Source: Thiocystis violacea (GTDB taxonomy: Bacteria > Pseudomonadota > Gammaproteobacteria > Chromatiales > Chromatiaceae). Taken from it: a DNA stretch of 64,000 bases. Both the position numbers and the translations under genes were made by a program. The stretch covers positions 32,324-96,323 of the forward strand of contig NZ_NRRG01000013.1 of NCBI RefSeq assembly GCF_016583575.1. Reading direction: 5' to 3'. Under the pieces are notes generated by a model. It was not told the DNA's origin and searched no databases. It saw only the letters and a program-made list of their open reading frames with translations. This document shows positions 1-9,103 of the stretch, piece by piece (the first letter of the stretch is position 1; each line of letters opens with the position of its first letter).

Positions 1-40
1 TCCTGTAAATCTTGAAGAATCCTGTTAATCCTGTCCATTT
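1..40. repeat. Short dispersed repeat, TCCTGTTAATCCTGT type
   Basis: The first 40 bases carry three degenerate copies of a tcctgt(t/a)aat word with a short cttgaaga spacer. This kind of motif is commonly scattered between genes of many proteobacteria. It is probably the cut end of a longer copy that begins before the window. No gene is seen between here and base 108. Confidence 0.4.
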
Positions 41-108
41 CCGGAGCTTTAGACTGGATATGGACTCTCACGGAAATCACCATTGACTCAATGGTCGTGA
101 CGCGGAGG

Positions 109-1722
109 CTAGCCGAAACGACTGTGCGAAACCGGCTCAAGATCCTCGGCCGCGGAATCCCGCTCCAGCACGTCCCGAATACGCGCCAGCACCTCGGGGA
201 AGGATGGCTCGCGGCTGGTGTCGACGATCACGGCGTGGGTCCGCTCCCGCTCGCTCAGGCATTGTCGGCTGGCGTGCTGGCGCTCCAGCACGGCCAGACT
301 CGCCTCGGACGCGTCCTCCCCGCACGCCAGCCGCCGCATCACCCGCTCGCGCAGCACATCGAGCGGGGCCTCGAGGGCCAGGATCCCGAAGCCGGCTCGA
401 TGCCGGCGCGCGAGGTCATGAAAACGCTCGCGTCTGGGCCGGGCGACGAAGGTCGCGTCGACCAGGACGTCGTAACCGCTGGCCAGGATCCCGTCGGCCA
501 GACGGTGGAGACGGTCGTAGGTCCAATCGGTGGCGCTCGGGAAGTAGATCCCATTGTTGAGGCGGCTCGTCGTTCGGGCCAGTTCGCCCAGCCCGAACAG
601 GCGCTTGCGCTCCACGTCGGAACGCAGGTGGATCAGGGGCAGAACCTCGCGCAAGCGGCAGGAGAGCCGACTCTTGCCCGAGCCGGGCAGACCGCAGGCG
701 ATCAGGAGATGCGAGCGTCTCGGCCGGGTATAGGTCTCGGCCAGCGTCAAATAGTGGGTGCAATCGCGTCGGATCGCCGCATCCTCGGCGGGCGTCAGGT
801 CCGCCTGTCCGAGTCGGATCGCCAGCACCTTGGCCCTGACCATGGCGCGGTAGACCTTATAGAAATCCAGCACGGCGAGCGCGCCATAGTCGCCGCTACG
901 CTCCAGGTAACGATTGAGAAAGAGGCGCGCCGCGCCCTCCTCGCCCTCCTGCTCCAGGTCCATGACGAGAAAGGCGATCTCGCTCGCGGTATCGATCCAA
1001 CGCAGATTGGGGTTGAACTCGATGGCATCGAAGACGTGGATCCGGTCGCCGACCAGGGCGATATTGCCCCGATGCATGTCGCCGTGACACTCGCGCACGA
1101 AGCCCTGGGCACGGCGTTGCGCGATCACGGACGTCAGCTCGCGGCAACGTTTGCGCGTCCAAGCCTCAAGGCGCTCCAGACGTCCCAGATTCTCGGGCCG
1201 GATGGCCCGCGAGCGAACCTGAGCCAGGTTCTCGAGCATGGGTTCGAGAACCGCCTCGGGCGTACCGAAATCACCCTCGACATCGGCTACGGGAATGCCG
1301 GCGTGAAACTCGGCGACCAGTTCGGCCAGACGGATCATGAGTTCGCCGGTCGGCGTCTGGCGGTTCAACAGGGCCGACTGGGGAAAGCGATGCATCCGCA
1401 CCGCGTATTCCAGAATCGGCCCCTCGCCGCCGATCCGAGGCCGATCGGCGCTCCCGGTCACCGCGACGACGTCCAGGTAAAGCTCGGGGGCCAGACGCCG
1501 GTTGAGCCGCAACTCCTCCTCGCAGTAATGGTGACGTCGCTCCAGCGTCGAGAAATCGAGAAATCCCAGATCGATCGGCTTTTTCAGCTTATAGGCGTAA
1601 TCGCCGGCCAGCAGGACATGCGAGATGTGCGTCTCGATAGGCTCGATGGACTCGGCTGGATGGGGATAGGCCTCGGGTCGCATCAGACCCTCGATCAGCG
1701 CTGGAAAATCATCGAGCTTCAT
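109..1722 (-). CDS. Aminoglycoside-phosphotransferase-like kinase fused to P-loop ATPase
   Basis: This 537-residue protein joins two nucleotide-binding halves. The N-terminal half (about 1-320) is an APH/choline-kinase-type fold: a catalytic-loop motif HGDMHRGN lies at 213-220 and the metal-binding FDAIEFN at 231-237. The C-terminal half is a zeta-toxin/gluconate-kinase-like P-loop domain with Walker A GLPGSGKS at 344-351. Such fusions are widespread bacterial proteins annotated as bifunctional aminoglycoside phosphotransferase/ATP-binding protein, but their real substrate is not established and antibiotic resistance should not be assumed. The ATG at 1722 begins the conserved N-terminus. It stands alone, divergent from the small membrane gene at 1908. 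Confidence 0.88.
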   Translation of the reverse strand: MKLDDFPALIEGLMRPEAYPHPAESIEPIETHISHVLLAGDYAYKLKKPIDLGFLDFSTLERRHHYCEEELRLNRRLAPELYLDVVAVTGSADRPRIGGEGPILEYAVRMHRFPQSALLNRQTPTGELMIRLAELVAEFHAGIPVADVEGDFGTPEAVLEPMLENLAQVRSRAIRPENLGRLERLEAWTRKRCRELTSVIAQRRAQGFVRECHGDMHRGNIALVGDRIHVFDAIEFNPNLRWIDTASEIAFLVMDLEQEGEEGAARLFLNRYLERSGDYGALAVLDFYKVYRAMVRAKVLAIRLGQADLTPAEDAAIRRDCTHYLTLAETYTRPRRSHLLIACGLPGSGKSRLSCRLREVLPLIHLRSDVERKRLFGLGELARTTSRLNNGIYFPSATDWTYDRLHRLADGILASGYDVLVDATFVARPRRERFHDLARRHRAGFGILALEAPLDVLRERVMRRLACGEDASEASLAVLERQHASRQCLSERERTHAVIVDTSREPSFPEVLARIRDVLERDSAAEDLEPVSHSRFG

Positions 1723-1907
1723 GCCGCGGCTACTCGCTTCAGCCTGATGAAACCGCGCGCCATGGCTGGCGTGCGCGGACCGGATACTCTGTACGGGGTC
1801 GCGGGTCTGGTGATCCGCTCGGAGTTCGCTCGGTTGAACAAAGCCGCCCTGGCTAAGTAAGATCGGAGCCTCAAGTTCCCCTCAATCATTTAAGTGTAGA
1901 GAATTCC

Positions 1908-2108
1908 ATGTCGATCGAACGTATTGTTTTGGCCGTCGCGGGCGGCTTCATCCTGGTGTCCCTGGCCCTGGCCTATTACCTCAGCCCTTACTGGCTCTGG
2001 TTCACCGCCTTCGTCGGCGCCAATCTCTTCCAATCGGCCTTCACCGGCTTTTGTCCGCTGGCCGTGATCCTGAAAAAGCTGGGCAAGGAGAGCGGACCGG
2101 CATTCTAG
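1908..2108 (+). CDS. DUF2892/YgaP-type small inner-membrane protein
   Basis: This 66-residue protein has two closely spaced hydrophobic segments (about 5-25 and 29-52) and the glycine/phenylalanine-rich sequence with a FCPL motif typical of the DUF2892 family, also found as the membrane tail of the rhodanese YgaP. In that family the Cys-Pro region is linked to sulfur or redox chemistry, but a free-standing copy has no proven function. The ATG at 1908 follows an AT-richer leader. It lies between divergent and convergent neighbours, so it is probably transcribed alone. Confidence 0.82.
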   Translation: MSIERIVLAVAGGFILVSLALAYYLSPYWLWFTAFVGANLFQSAFTGFCPLAVILKKLGKESGPAF

Positions 2109-2147
2109 GATCGACGGCCGGACCTCGCGGCGACTCCGGCCTTGCGA

Positions 2148-3521
2148 TCAATCCTCGACCGGTATCGCCCATAGATCGTGGTCGCCGGCCTCGGTGACCA
2201 CGACCTCGATGAAATCTCCCGGATCGATCTCCCAAGCGCCCTCGATGATCACTTCGCCGTCGATCTCGGGCGCGTCCGCGTGGCTGCGCGCGATGATGGC
2301 GTCCTCTTCCACCGCGTCCACCAGCACCGTGAGACGCTGCCCGATACGCGCGGCCAGCTTTTCCCGACTGATCCCGGCCTGCACGGCCATGAAACGCTCC
2401 AGGCGCTCCTGTTTGACGGATTCCGGAACCGGATCCGGAAGTGCGTTGGCCTCGGCCCCGGCGACGGGCGAATAGGCGAAGCAGCCGACCCGATCGAGCC
2501 TGGCCTCGCGCAGGAAATCCAGCAGCTCCTCGAACTCGGACTCGGTCTCCCCCGGGAATCCGACAATGAAGGTGCTGCGCAGAACCAGCTCCGGACACTG
2601 CTCGCGCCAGCGCGCGAGCCGCTGGAGCACCTTTTCGGTCGCCGCCGGCCGGCGCATGGCCCGCAGCACGCGCTCGCTGCCATGCTGCAGCGGCATGTCC
2701 AGGTAAGGCAGGATGACGCCATCGGCCATCAATGGGATGAGATCATCCACATGCGGATAGGGATAGACATAGTGCAGACGGATCCAGGCCGGTAGTTCCC
2801 CCAGACCCCGCGCCAGGTCCGCGATGTGCGTGCGCAGCGGCCGCCCGCCCCAGAAGTCCGGCCGATGCCCCCGGTCCAGGCCGTAGGCACTGGTGTCCTG
2901 CGACACGACCAGGATTTCCCGAACCCCGGACTCGACCAGTCGCCGCGCTTCGTCGAGGACATCGCCGATGGGCCGACTGACCAGATCCCCGCGCAGACTG
3001 GGGATGATGCAAAAGCGGCATCGGTGATTGCAGCCCTCCGAGATCTTCAGATAGGCATAGTGGCGCGGTGTCAGCCGCACGCCCTGGGGCGGTAGCAAAC
3101 TGGTGAATGGATCGCGCGGGGCCGGCAGATGCGCGTGGACCGCCGCCATGACCTCATCGAGGGCGTGGGGGCCGGTCACCGCCAGCACCTCGGGATGAGT
3201 CTGGCGCACCAGCTCGGCCCGCGCCCCGAGACAGCCCGTGACGACCACCCGTCCGTTCTCGGCCAGAGCCTCGCCGATTGCTTCGAGCGATTCGTCCACC
3301 GCCGCGTCGATGAAACCACAGGTGTTGACGATGACCAGATCGGCATCGGCATAGCTCGGTTGGGTCTGGTAACCCTCGGCGCGCAGCTGCGTCAGGATCC
3401 TCTCCGAATCGACCGTAGCCTTGGGGCAGCCGAGACTGACGAAACCGATACGGGGGGCTTCCTCAAGCGGAACCTGGGAAGGGCCGGTGGGTTGGACTGG
3501 GGTATTCAAGAGACGAAACAC
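2148..3521 (-). CDS. rimO: Ribosomal protein uS12 methylthiotransferase RimO
   Basis: RimO is a radical-SAM enzyme that adds a methylthio group to an aspartate of ribosomal protein S12 in the cytoplasm. The protein shows the UPF0004 cluster-binding cysteines (SLGCPK, NTCGFID, VTGCLGA), the radical-SAM motif CNHRCRFC and a C-terminal TRAM domain. It is near-collinear with the E. coli enzyme through GFVSLGCPK and IVGFPGETE. The open frame continues upstream to a TTG at 3665, but those extra residues are not family-like. The only ATG/GTG start near the conserved region is the GTG at 3521, giving 457 aa, with no clear ribosome-binding site. A TTG at 3509 is an alternative. Confidence 0.93.
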   Translation of the reverse strand: MFRLLNTPVQPTGPSQVPLEEAPRIGFVSLGCPKATVDSERILTQLRAEGYQTQPSYADADLVIVNTCGFIDAAVDESLEAIGEALAENGRVVVTGCLGARAELVRQTHPEVLAVTGPHALDEVMAAVHAHLPAPRDPFTSLLPPQGVRLTPRHYAYLKISEGCNHRCRFCIIPSLRGDLVSRPIGDVLDEARRLVESGVREILVVSQDTSAYGLDRGHRPDFWGGRPLRTHIADLARGLGELPAWIRLHYVYPYPHVDDLIPLMADGVILPYLDMPLQHGSERVLRAMRRPAATEKVLQRLARWREQCPELVLRSTFIVGFPGETESEFEELLDFLREARLDRVGCFAYSPVAGAEANALPDPVPESVKQERLERFMAVQAGISREKLAARIGQRLTVLVDAVEEDAIIARSHADAPEIDGEVIIEGAWEIDPGDFIEVVVTEAGDHDLWAIPVED

Positions 3522-3776
3522 CTGAGGTTGAAGTAGGTTGCCTGCTGTTCGAGGCCGTCGGCGTCCGGCGGACCGGATCAGGTTGGCCTGGCCGCCGTGA
3601 ACTTGATCAAGCGATCCTGATCCAGCCGTGACCTGGATCGGTAGTTTTACTGAAGGCGTAAACAATCATTGATCGGGTTCCGGATATCGGTAAGGATACC
3701 TGGCCGTGCGACTCCCGAACTCAATCATCCGATCGGACGGGCCGGTCTTGCTTCACACCAGATGGACGGACAGAGC

Positions 3777-3914
3777 ATGAAAAGCTGTAAACTCTGTAAG
3801 TACAGTCGGATCTGTAACGATCTACCGGGTATCTGCATCTTACTCCCTTACGTGGCGATCGCCGTCGTCGTCGTGGCCTTGGGCTACCTGTTCGTGACCC
3901 AGGAACTCATCTAG
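3777..3914 (+). CDS. 45-residue Cys-rich single-pass membrane peptide
   Basis: The frame is open from 3669, but the likely product begins at the ATG at 3777 and is 45 residues long. Four cysteines at positions 4, 7, 13 and 20 (CKLC, then C-x6-C) precede one strong transmembrane stretch (about 22-40), ending in TQELI. The clean split into a Cys-x2-Cys head and a hydrophobic tail argues for a real gene, although I do not recognise the family. A metal- or redox-binding membrane anchor is one possibility. It lies 93 bases before fkpB on the same strand and could be co-transcribed. Confidence 0.62.
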   Translation: MKSCKLCKYSRICNDLPGICILLPYVAIAVVVVALGYLFVTQELI

Positions 3915-4007
3915 CGCGATACCGTCGCTCCCGAGCCCCGAGCCCACCAAGCCATGCGGCAGTATCTTGAGACGACCCAACCCGAGAGGCCCTCGAACGG
4001 GGAGCCC

Positions 4008-4433
4008 ATGATCCAAGACGGCCACGCGATCCAGCTACACCTCGAGGTACGCTTCCAGGATGGCTTAGTGGCCCTGTCCACCTTCGAGGAGGAGCCAATC
4101 GCCTGCCGAATCGGCGACGGAACCTTCACGCCCGCCTTCGAGGCGTCCCTCAAGGGGCTCCACGAGGGCGCCGACACACTCCTGCTGGCCAGCGGATCCC
4201 TGCTCTTCGGTCCTTACGAGGAATCCAATCGGCACTGGGTCGATCGCGACGAGTTTCCGCAGGGAATCGAGCCCGTGCCGGGGCAGGTACTCGGCTTCGT
4301 CACCCCGGCGGGACAGGAGACGAGTGGGATCGTCCTCGATCTGGAGGAACAACGCATCCTGGTCGATTTCAACCACCCCTTCTCCGGGCGCGATCTCTCG
4401 CTGCGCATCAAGGTGCTGTCGGTCGCTCCCTAG
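4008..4433 (+). CDS. fkpB: FKBP-type peptidyl-prolyl isomerase (SlpA/FkpB)
   Basis: This small cytoplasmic FKBP belongs to the SlpA type, which carries an insert-in-flap domain and acts as a proline isomerase and chaperone. Recognisable parts are the FKBP N-strand, the IF domain around HWVDRDEFP, and the conserved VDFNHP(F/L)(A/S)G near the C-terminus. The frame opens at 3954, but a strong GGGGAG five bases before the ATG at 4008 makes that the better start (141 aa). ispH follows 128 bases downstream; the fkpB-ispH pair is a long-standing gammaproteobacterial neighbourhood. Confidence 0.93.
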   Translation: MIQDGHAIQLHLEVRFQDGLVALSTFEEEPIACRIGDGTFTPAFEASLKGLHEGADTLLLASGSLLFGPYEESNRHWVDRDEFPQGIEPVPGQVLGFVTPAGQETSGIVLDLEEQRILVDFNHPFSGRDLSLRIKVLSVAP

Positions 4434-4561
4434 GGATCCTCCCGGCGTTTCGATCGGCCCGAGGTCTCGCCTCGCCGGACGTCGGTTGGTACCGGCCAGG
4501 AAAAAACCCTACTTGAACCATCTGTTTCGACACAGTCCCTTCGCCTATCCTCACCCATATC

Positions 4562-5515
4562 ATGAATATTCAGCTTGCCAATCCCCGCGGATTCTGCGCC
4601 GGCGTCGATCGCGCCATCGCCATCGTCGAGCGTGTGCTCGATCTCCACGGCTCCCCCGTCTATGTGCGCCATGAGGTGGTGCACAATCGGTTCGTGGTGG
4701 AGGGTCTGCGCCAACGCGGCGCCATCTTCGTCGAGGATGTCGCGGAGGTGCCCGACGGCGCGACCCTCGTCTTCAGCGCCCATGGTGTACCCCAAGCGGT
4801 GCGCCGGGAGGCCGAATCCCGTGATCTGCGGGTCTTCGACGCCACCTGTCCGCTGGTCACCAAGGTCCATTTGGAGGTCGCCCGCCACTGCAAGAACGGC
4901 ACCGACGTCATTCTCATCGGGCATCGCGGACACCCGGAGGTGGAAGGAACGCTGGGACAGTGCGTCGGCGACGGGGGCCGCATGCATCTCGTCGAGACGG
5001 CGGCCGATGTCGCCACCCTGGAGATCGCCGACCCCGAGCGGGTCGCCTTCGTCACCCAGACGACCCTCTCGATGGACGACAGCCGCGAGATCATCGCCGC
5101 CCTGCAAGCGCGCTTTCCGGCGATTCAGGGCCCCAGGAAAAGCGACATCTGTTACGCCACCCAGAATCGTCAGGACGCGGTCCGGGATCTCACGACGCGC
5201 ATCGACCTGCTGCTGGTGGTGGGCTCGCCCAACAGCTCCAATTCCAACCGTCTGCGCGAGTTGGCCGAAAAGCAGGGCCGCGCCGCCTATCTGATCGATG
5301 GTCCGGAAGACATCCGGCGCGAATGGCTGGATGGACATCCGCGGATCGGCCTAACCGCCGGGGCTTCCGCGCCCGAGGTTCTGGTTGAGCGCGTGGTCGC
5401 GCGTCTGCGCGAATGGGGCGCCGCCGGCGTCGAGGAGCAGGACGGCATCCGCGAGCAGGTGGTCTTTCCACTGCCCCGCGAGCTGACCGAGCAGGCGGCC
5501 GAGGCGCCGAACTGA
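4562..5515 (+). CDS. ispH: 4-hydroxy-3-methylbut-2-enyl diphosphate reductase
   Basis: IspH carries out the last step of the MEP isoprenoid pathway, reducing HMBPP to IPP and DMAPP with a [4Fe-4S] cluster. The three cluster cysteines are C12, C96 and C197, the catalytic E126 lies in HPEVEGT, and [11 protein letters not shown] is intact. The 317-residue length is normal. The start [12 protein letters not shown] matches the family exactly. It follows fkpB and precedes thiO in the same direction. Confidence 0.97.
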   Translation: MNIQLANPRGFCAGVDRAIAIVERVLDLHGSPVYVRHEVVHNRFVVEGLRQRGAIFVEDVAEVPDGATLVFSAHGVPQAVRREAESRDLRVFDATCPLVTKVHLEVARHCKNGTDVILIGHRGHPEVEGTLGQCVGDGGRMHLVETAADVATLEIADPERVAFVTQTTLSMDDSREIIAALQARFPAIQGPRKSDICYATQNRQDAVRDLTTRIDLLLVVGSPNSSNSNRLRELAEKQGRAAYLIDGPEDIRREWLDGHPRIGLTAGASAPEVLVERVVARLREWGAAGVEEQDGIREQVVFPLPRELTEQAAEAPN

Positions 5516-5569
5516 CGACGCCATCCAAGGCATCGTCCCCGCGACACTGAACGCCGGAGAATCGAGTCG

Positions 5570-6655
5570 ATGAAAGATGTCCTGGTCATAGGCGGCGGAA
5601 TCATCGGCCTCCTGACCGCGCGCGAGCTCATGCTGGCGGGGGCCAAGGTCACCCTGATCGAAATGGGCGAAACCGGGCGCGAATCCTCCTGGGCCGGCGG
5701 CGGTATCATTTCGCCCCTCTACCCCTGGCGCTCACCCGAGGCCGTGACCGTCCTGGCACGTTGGAGTCAGGAGGTCTATCCGGCCCTCGCCGTCGGACTG
5801 CTCGACGAGACCGGAACGGATCCGGAGCTGACGCCCAACGGTCTACTGATCCTGGATACCGATGAGCTGGACGTGGCGCTCGCCTGGGGCGCGCGCCATG
5901 GCCAAGTCATCGAGATCATCCAGGCGCCGCATATTCACGAGATCGAGCCTGAGCTGGGGCCTCGCCCAGCGCGCGTCCTGCTCTTTCCGGACATCGCACA
6001 GGTCCGCCCGCCCCGTCTCGCCAAGGCGATCCGCCACGCACTCGACAAACGCATTGATCTGCGCGAACGCGAGGAGGTCGTCGAGCTGCTGATCGAGGGC
6101 GACCGGGCGCTCGGCGTCCGCACACCCAAGGGCCGGTTCGAGGCCGGGCAAATCGTCATCTGCGCCGGCGCCTGGACGGCCAAGCTGCTCGAACAACTGG
6201 GCCAGGCCCCGGACATCCAGCCTGTACGCGGCCAGATGCTCCTCTTCCATGCCAGATCCGGCCAGATCAACCACATCACCCTGCACGACGGGCGTTACGT
6301 CATTCCACGCCGGGACGGCCGGGTTCTCTTCGGCAGTACGCTGGAACACACCGGGTTCATCAAGACCACGACCGCCGAGGACAAGGAGGCGCTCTACCGG
6401 GACGCGATCACTCTCTTCCCGATCCTCAAGCGCACCCCCATCGAGGATCACTGGGCGGGTCTGCGTCCAAGCTCGCCGAGCGGCATTCCCTACATCGGCG
6501 CCTACCCGGGTATCGATGGTCTCTACTTCAACGCCGGTCATTTTCGCAACGGCCTGGTCACCGGACCGGCCTCCGCCCGTCTCATCGCCGACATCATGCT
6601 TGAGCGTCCGCCCATCCTGGATCCGAGCGTCTACGCACTGAATGCCGCGCGCTGA
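5570..6655 (+). CDS. thiO: Glycine oxidase ThiO (FAD-dependent)
   Basis: This FAD-dependent amine oxidase of the DAO family probably oxidises glycine to the iminoglycine needed for the thiazole of thiamine. An N-terminal Rossmann motif VIGGGIIGLLTA is at residues 6-17, the ESSWAGGGIISP segment follows, and the C-terminal HFRNGLVTGPAS matches glycine/D-amino-acid oxidases. The length of 361 residues is usual. A ccggaga box lies about 10 bases before the ATG. No other thi genes are in the window. Its position just after ispH recurs in related bacteria. Confidence 0.9.
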   Translation: MKDVLVIGGGIIGLLTARELMLAGAKVTLIEMGETGRESSWAGGGIISPLYPWRSPEAVTVLARWSQEVYPALAVGLLDETGTDPELTPNGLLILDTDELDVALAWGARHGQVIEIIQAPHIHEIEPELGPRPARVLLFPDIAQVRPPRLAKAIRHALDKRIDLREREEVVELLIEGDRALGVRTPKGRFEAGQIVICAGAWTAKLLEQLGQAPDIQPVRGQMLLFHARSGQINHITLHDGRYVIPRRDGRVLFGSTLEHTGFIKTTTAEDKEALYRDAITLFPILKRTPIEDHWAGLRPSSPSGIPYIGAYPGIDGLYFNAGHFRNGLVTGPASARLIADIMLERPPILDPSVYALNAAR

Positions 6656-6697
6656 GATGTTGCGAAACGATTCAACCCAGCCTGGGGTCGGATCCGT

Positions 6698-6780
6698 GGA
6701 TAGGCAAAGCGAAGCGTACCCATCCTGTACGCTCCGAGGCTCAACATACAAGGATCGGTAGAGCGCAGCGAAACCCATCT
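6698..6780. repeat. Two copies of an interspersed ATGGGT...CGCT...ACCCATCC repeat
   Basis: Two diverged copies of a roughly 30-bp element, 6698-6729 and 6748-6779, lie in the same orientation. Each reads on the minus strand as gatgggt, a purine/pyrimidine run containing cgct-cgct, then a cc-atcc end. Short intergenic repeats of this form are common in several gammaproteobacterial genomes. Their function is unknown, and they may be mobilised non-autonomous elements. Confidence 0.5.
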
Positions 6781-6851
6781 TTCCAGCGGCCAACGTTGAC
6801 CTAGATCCTGTCGATTAGGGCACCACCATGATGCGTACCGGCCATCATCGG

Positions 6852-6951
6852 CAGGTTGGGGTAATGGGAGTGAACCCCAGCGTCCCCGCCGCCGGCGGAA
6901 TGCTGGGGTTCGCTCTCGCTCTCGCTCACCCTCGCTCGCTCCCCCAACCTT
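6852..6951. repeat. Nested 100-bp palindromic repeat
   Basis: Outer arms aggttgggg (6852) and ccccaacct (6943-6951) enclose inner arms gaaccccagc (6872-6881) and gctggggttc (6902-6911), with a further gccgccggcgg core between them. The right side also holds runs of gctctc. The layout looks like a REP/BIME-style or miniature-transposon element rather than a terminator, because no T-tract follows. It occupies much of the gene-free stretch between thiO and the tRNA. Confidence 0.55.
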
Positions 6952-7130
6952 GGTGGACGCTGGACGAGGGGGTTGGAGGCGGTATCGACGTGATTTCCTG
7001 ACCGTCGACATCAGTCATGGTCGCACCCGATCTTGGGCAAACTGGTTTCTTGGGTTATTCTCCCTACCCGGCATACGCGGGCGGCTCCAATCACGGCCAA
7101 GTGATGCGTCCCCGCCTTCCGTGGCCTATC

Positions 7131-7218
7131 GGAGAGGTGGCTGAGCGGTCGAAAGCGGCGGTCTTGAAAACCGTTGACTCGCAAGGGTCCGGGGGTTCGA
7201 ATCCCTCCCTCTCCGCCA
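7131..7218 (+). tRNA. tRNA-Ser (anticodon UGA), CCA encoded
   Basis: The 7-bp acceptor stem GGAGAGG pairs with CCTCTCC at 7208-7214, followed by discriminator G and an encoded CCA. The D-arm region starts tggctgagcggtc, the anticodon loop CTTGAAA gives anticodon TGA, a long variable arm is typical of serine tRNAs, and the T-loop contains ggttcgaatcc. The total length is 88 nt including CCA. Confidence 0.97.
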
Positions 7219-7239
7219 ATACTAAGAAGAAAGTCCTTT

Positions 7240-7510
7240 TTATTCAGCGCCTTGATTGTCTGGCATCTTGATCGCTCCCCAATCAGCCCCCAACTCGACA
7301 CACCCTTGGTTACGCTGTTTCGTGCGGGTGACGGCATGCGTAATGGCCCCCATGAGTCCGGGGATGTGGGCGGCGTAGACCTGTGTCCCCGGTGGGCAGG
7401 TCCACGGTATCGAAGGCGACCCCCAAGGCGACCGCCAGTTGTTCCCCGGTGGTCAGGATGTCGCGGATATCATCCGGCAACTGGACCACGGGGTATCGGG
7501 TCGCCGTGAT
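7240..7510 (-). pseudogene. Unrecognised gene remnant, C-terminal part, frameshifted
   Basis: Read leftward from the edge of the IS element, an open frame encodes residues such as RYPVVQLPDDIRDILTTGE and AVALGVAFDTVDLPTG. It then needs a one-base shift in a gggg run near 7400 to continue as QVYAAHIPGLMGAITHAVTR and stop at 7240, just after the tRNA. The two frames join naturally, so this looks like a real gene that has decayed. I do not recognise the family. The N-terminal remainder is probably 8812-8890 on the far side of the IS. Confidence 0.4.
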
Positions 7511-7549
7511 TGAACCGCTCCGGAAATCTCGGAAACTCGTTGGTGTGAG

Positions 7550-8460
7550 TCACACCGTCAAGGCAGACTCGTCAAGTTGTCGATCATAAGCGGCTTCCGC
7601 CTCGGTCGGTGGGACGTCACCGATCGGCTCCAAGAGGCGTCGGTGGTTGAACCAGTCGACCCAGGTGAGGGTGGCCAACTCCACGGCCTCGCGACTCTTC
7701 CACGACTGGCGATGGATCACCTCGGCCTTTTACAAGCCATTGATGGTTTCCGCCAGCGCATGGTCGTAGGAGTCTCCCACGCGGCCCACCGATGGCGCCA
7801 TGCCCGCTTCACCCAAGCGCTCGGCATAGCGGATCGAGACGTACGGCGACCCCCGATCGCTGTGATGGATCAACTTTGCCCTGGCGGGCGGGGCGACGAG
7901 CCGCCAAGGCTTGGTCCAGGGCCTCCAGGACGAACGGCGTGCGCATCGAGTTGGAGACGGTCCAGCCCAGAAAGCACCGGGCCAAGACATCGATGACGAA
8001 GGCCACGTAGACACAGCCTTGCCCGGTCGAGACATCGGTCAAGTTCGACACCCACAAGGCCTTCGGTCGCTCGGCCTGGAATGGCCGGTTGACCAGATCG
8101 TCTGAACAGGCGACGGACGGGCGGGTCGCGGAGCGTTGTTTTAACCGGCGGCCCACGCCCCACCCCTTTCAGGCCCATCTGGCACGCCACCGTGCCGCAG
8201 GCGACGGCAAGGCCTTCCGGCACTGCGGCCGCCAGACCTTGCGCACGCCATAGACCTGAACTTTTTCCTCCCAGACCCGCTGGCCCCATCAAGACCGCGT
8301 CGCGCTGGGCACGCGCCGAGCGCGGCGCGGGATCGGCCCGCCGAGCGGCCTGCCGGTCGTACGTTGACGGGGCCATCGGCAGGATCTTGCCGATCGGCTC
8401 GACCCTGTAGGCTTCGCGGTGTTCATCCATGAAGCCCATCATCGCTTGACGGGGCGGTCG
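7550..8460 (-). pseudogene. IS3-family transposase OrfB, several frameshifts
   Basis: Fragments in different minus-strand frames add up to one DDE integrase. They include an N-terminal HTH-21-like piece (GFMDEHREAYRVEPIGKIL), a catalytic-core segment (LWVSNLTDVSTGQGCVYVAF), HHSDRGSPYVS with the second Asp, and SYDHALAETINGL with the catalytic Glu. A C-terminal segment related to HRRLLEPIGDVPP ends at a stop at 7550. At least three frame changes are needed, so it cannot make active transposase. Confidence 0.78.
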
Positions 8461-8777
8461 ATCTCCGCCTGGATAAAATACGCGGAAGCCTTGCACAGGC
8501 TCTCATTGGCTTGGCACCGTTGATGCCCCTCGCGCTCCAGCGCCTTGGGGCGTTCACGCTCGGCGCTAGCCAACCCGTCCCGCTGACCACTGTCCTTCTC
8601 GGCTTGGCGCATCCAACGGCGCCGCGTCTCGGCCGTACCGCCGATCTTGCTGGCCATCGACACGATCGCGGCACACTGGCTGTCAGGCTCGCCCTGAGGC
8701 TCGCGCACCATCCGAACGGCACGCTCACGGACTTCGGGGAATACGTCGGGGATGTCTTCATGGCTCCATCCTCTCAA
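8439..8777 (-). pseudogene. IS3-family OrfA (helix-turn-helix), degraded
   Basis: The frame encodes the PEVRERAVRMV start, a helix-turn-helix region, RRWMRQAEKDSGQR and a leucine-zipper-like ALEREG...ANESLCKASAYF segment ending near DRPVKR. These are hallmarks of IS3-type OrfA. Substitutions at otherwise conserved positions and a non-ATG start suggest it is decaying together with OrfB. It begins just inside the right inverted repeat. Confidence 0.72.
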
Positions 8778-8811
8778 AGGTTGGAGCCTCCGAGATTCCC
8801 TGAGCGGTTCA

Positions 8812-8890
8812 CTGTCGGTCGCACCCGGCTCGGCGGATCGCTCGGGACCGCCGGCGTTTTGCCGCTACTCCCCGATGGCTTAGAATCCAT
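8812..8890 (-). pseudogene. Possible N-terminal stub of the gene split by the IS
   Basis: An ATG at 8890, preceded on the minus strand by a ggagagcggag ribosome-binding site, opens a 26-codon frame (MDSKPSGSSGKTP...) that runs straight into the right end of the IS. This fits the start of the gene whose C-terminal part lies at 7240-7510. Some sequence between the two parts may have been lost. The link is inferred from position and frame only. Confidence 0.3.
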
Positions 8891-9103
8891 GCCTCATCTC
8901 CGCTCTCCTTGACTCTCGACCGAGCGTCACGCCATTCCGATCACCCTGACGGATTTCAGCCTCATGAACCCCTTCGACGAGACGACCGAGCCCAGCGCCG
9001 AGGACGCCGACGACCCGGACAGTCGGCGCCCTCCTGATGCCAAGAGGCTCGCGGCGCCTTTCGGGGATTGGCGCCGGCCGACGGCCAGGAGGAGGCGATA
9101 TCC

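Larger units (their letters stand above)
7511..8811 (-). mobile_element. Decayed IS3-family insertion sequence (1.3 kb)
   Basis: Matching imperfect inverted ends define the element: tgaaccgctccggaaatctc on the left and, on the opposite strand, tgaaccgctcagggaatctc on the right. Between them lie an OrfA frame and several broken OrfB fragments on the minus strand, the normal IS3 arrangement. The immediate flanks (gtgat and ctgtc) show no target-site duplication, so the element is old or was affected by rearrangement. It lies 293 bases from the tRNA-Ser 3' end. Confidence 0.82.

Noticed and set aside
91..1860. 589-residue plus-strand open frame
   Set aside because: It lies opposite the kinase/ATPase fusion and has shadow-type composition; the minus-strand protein has clear family motifs.
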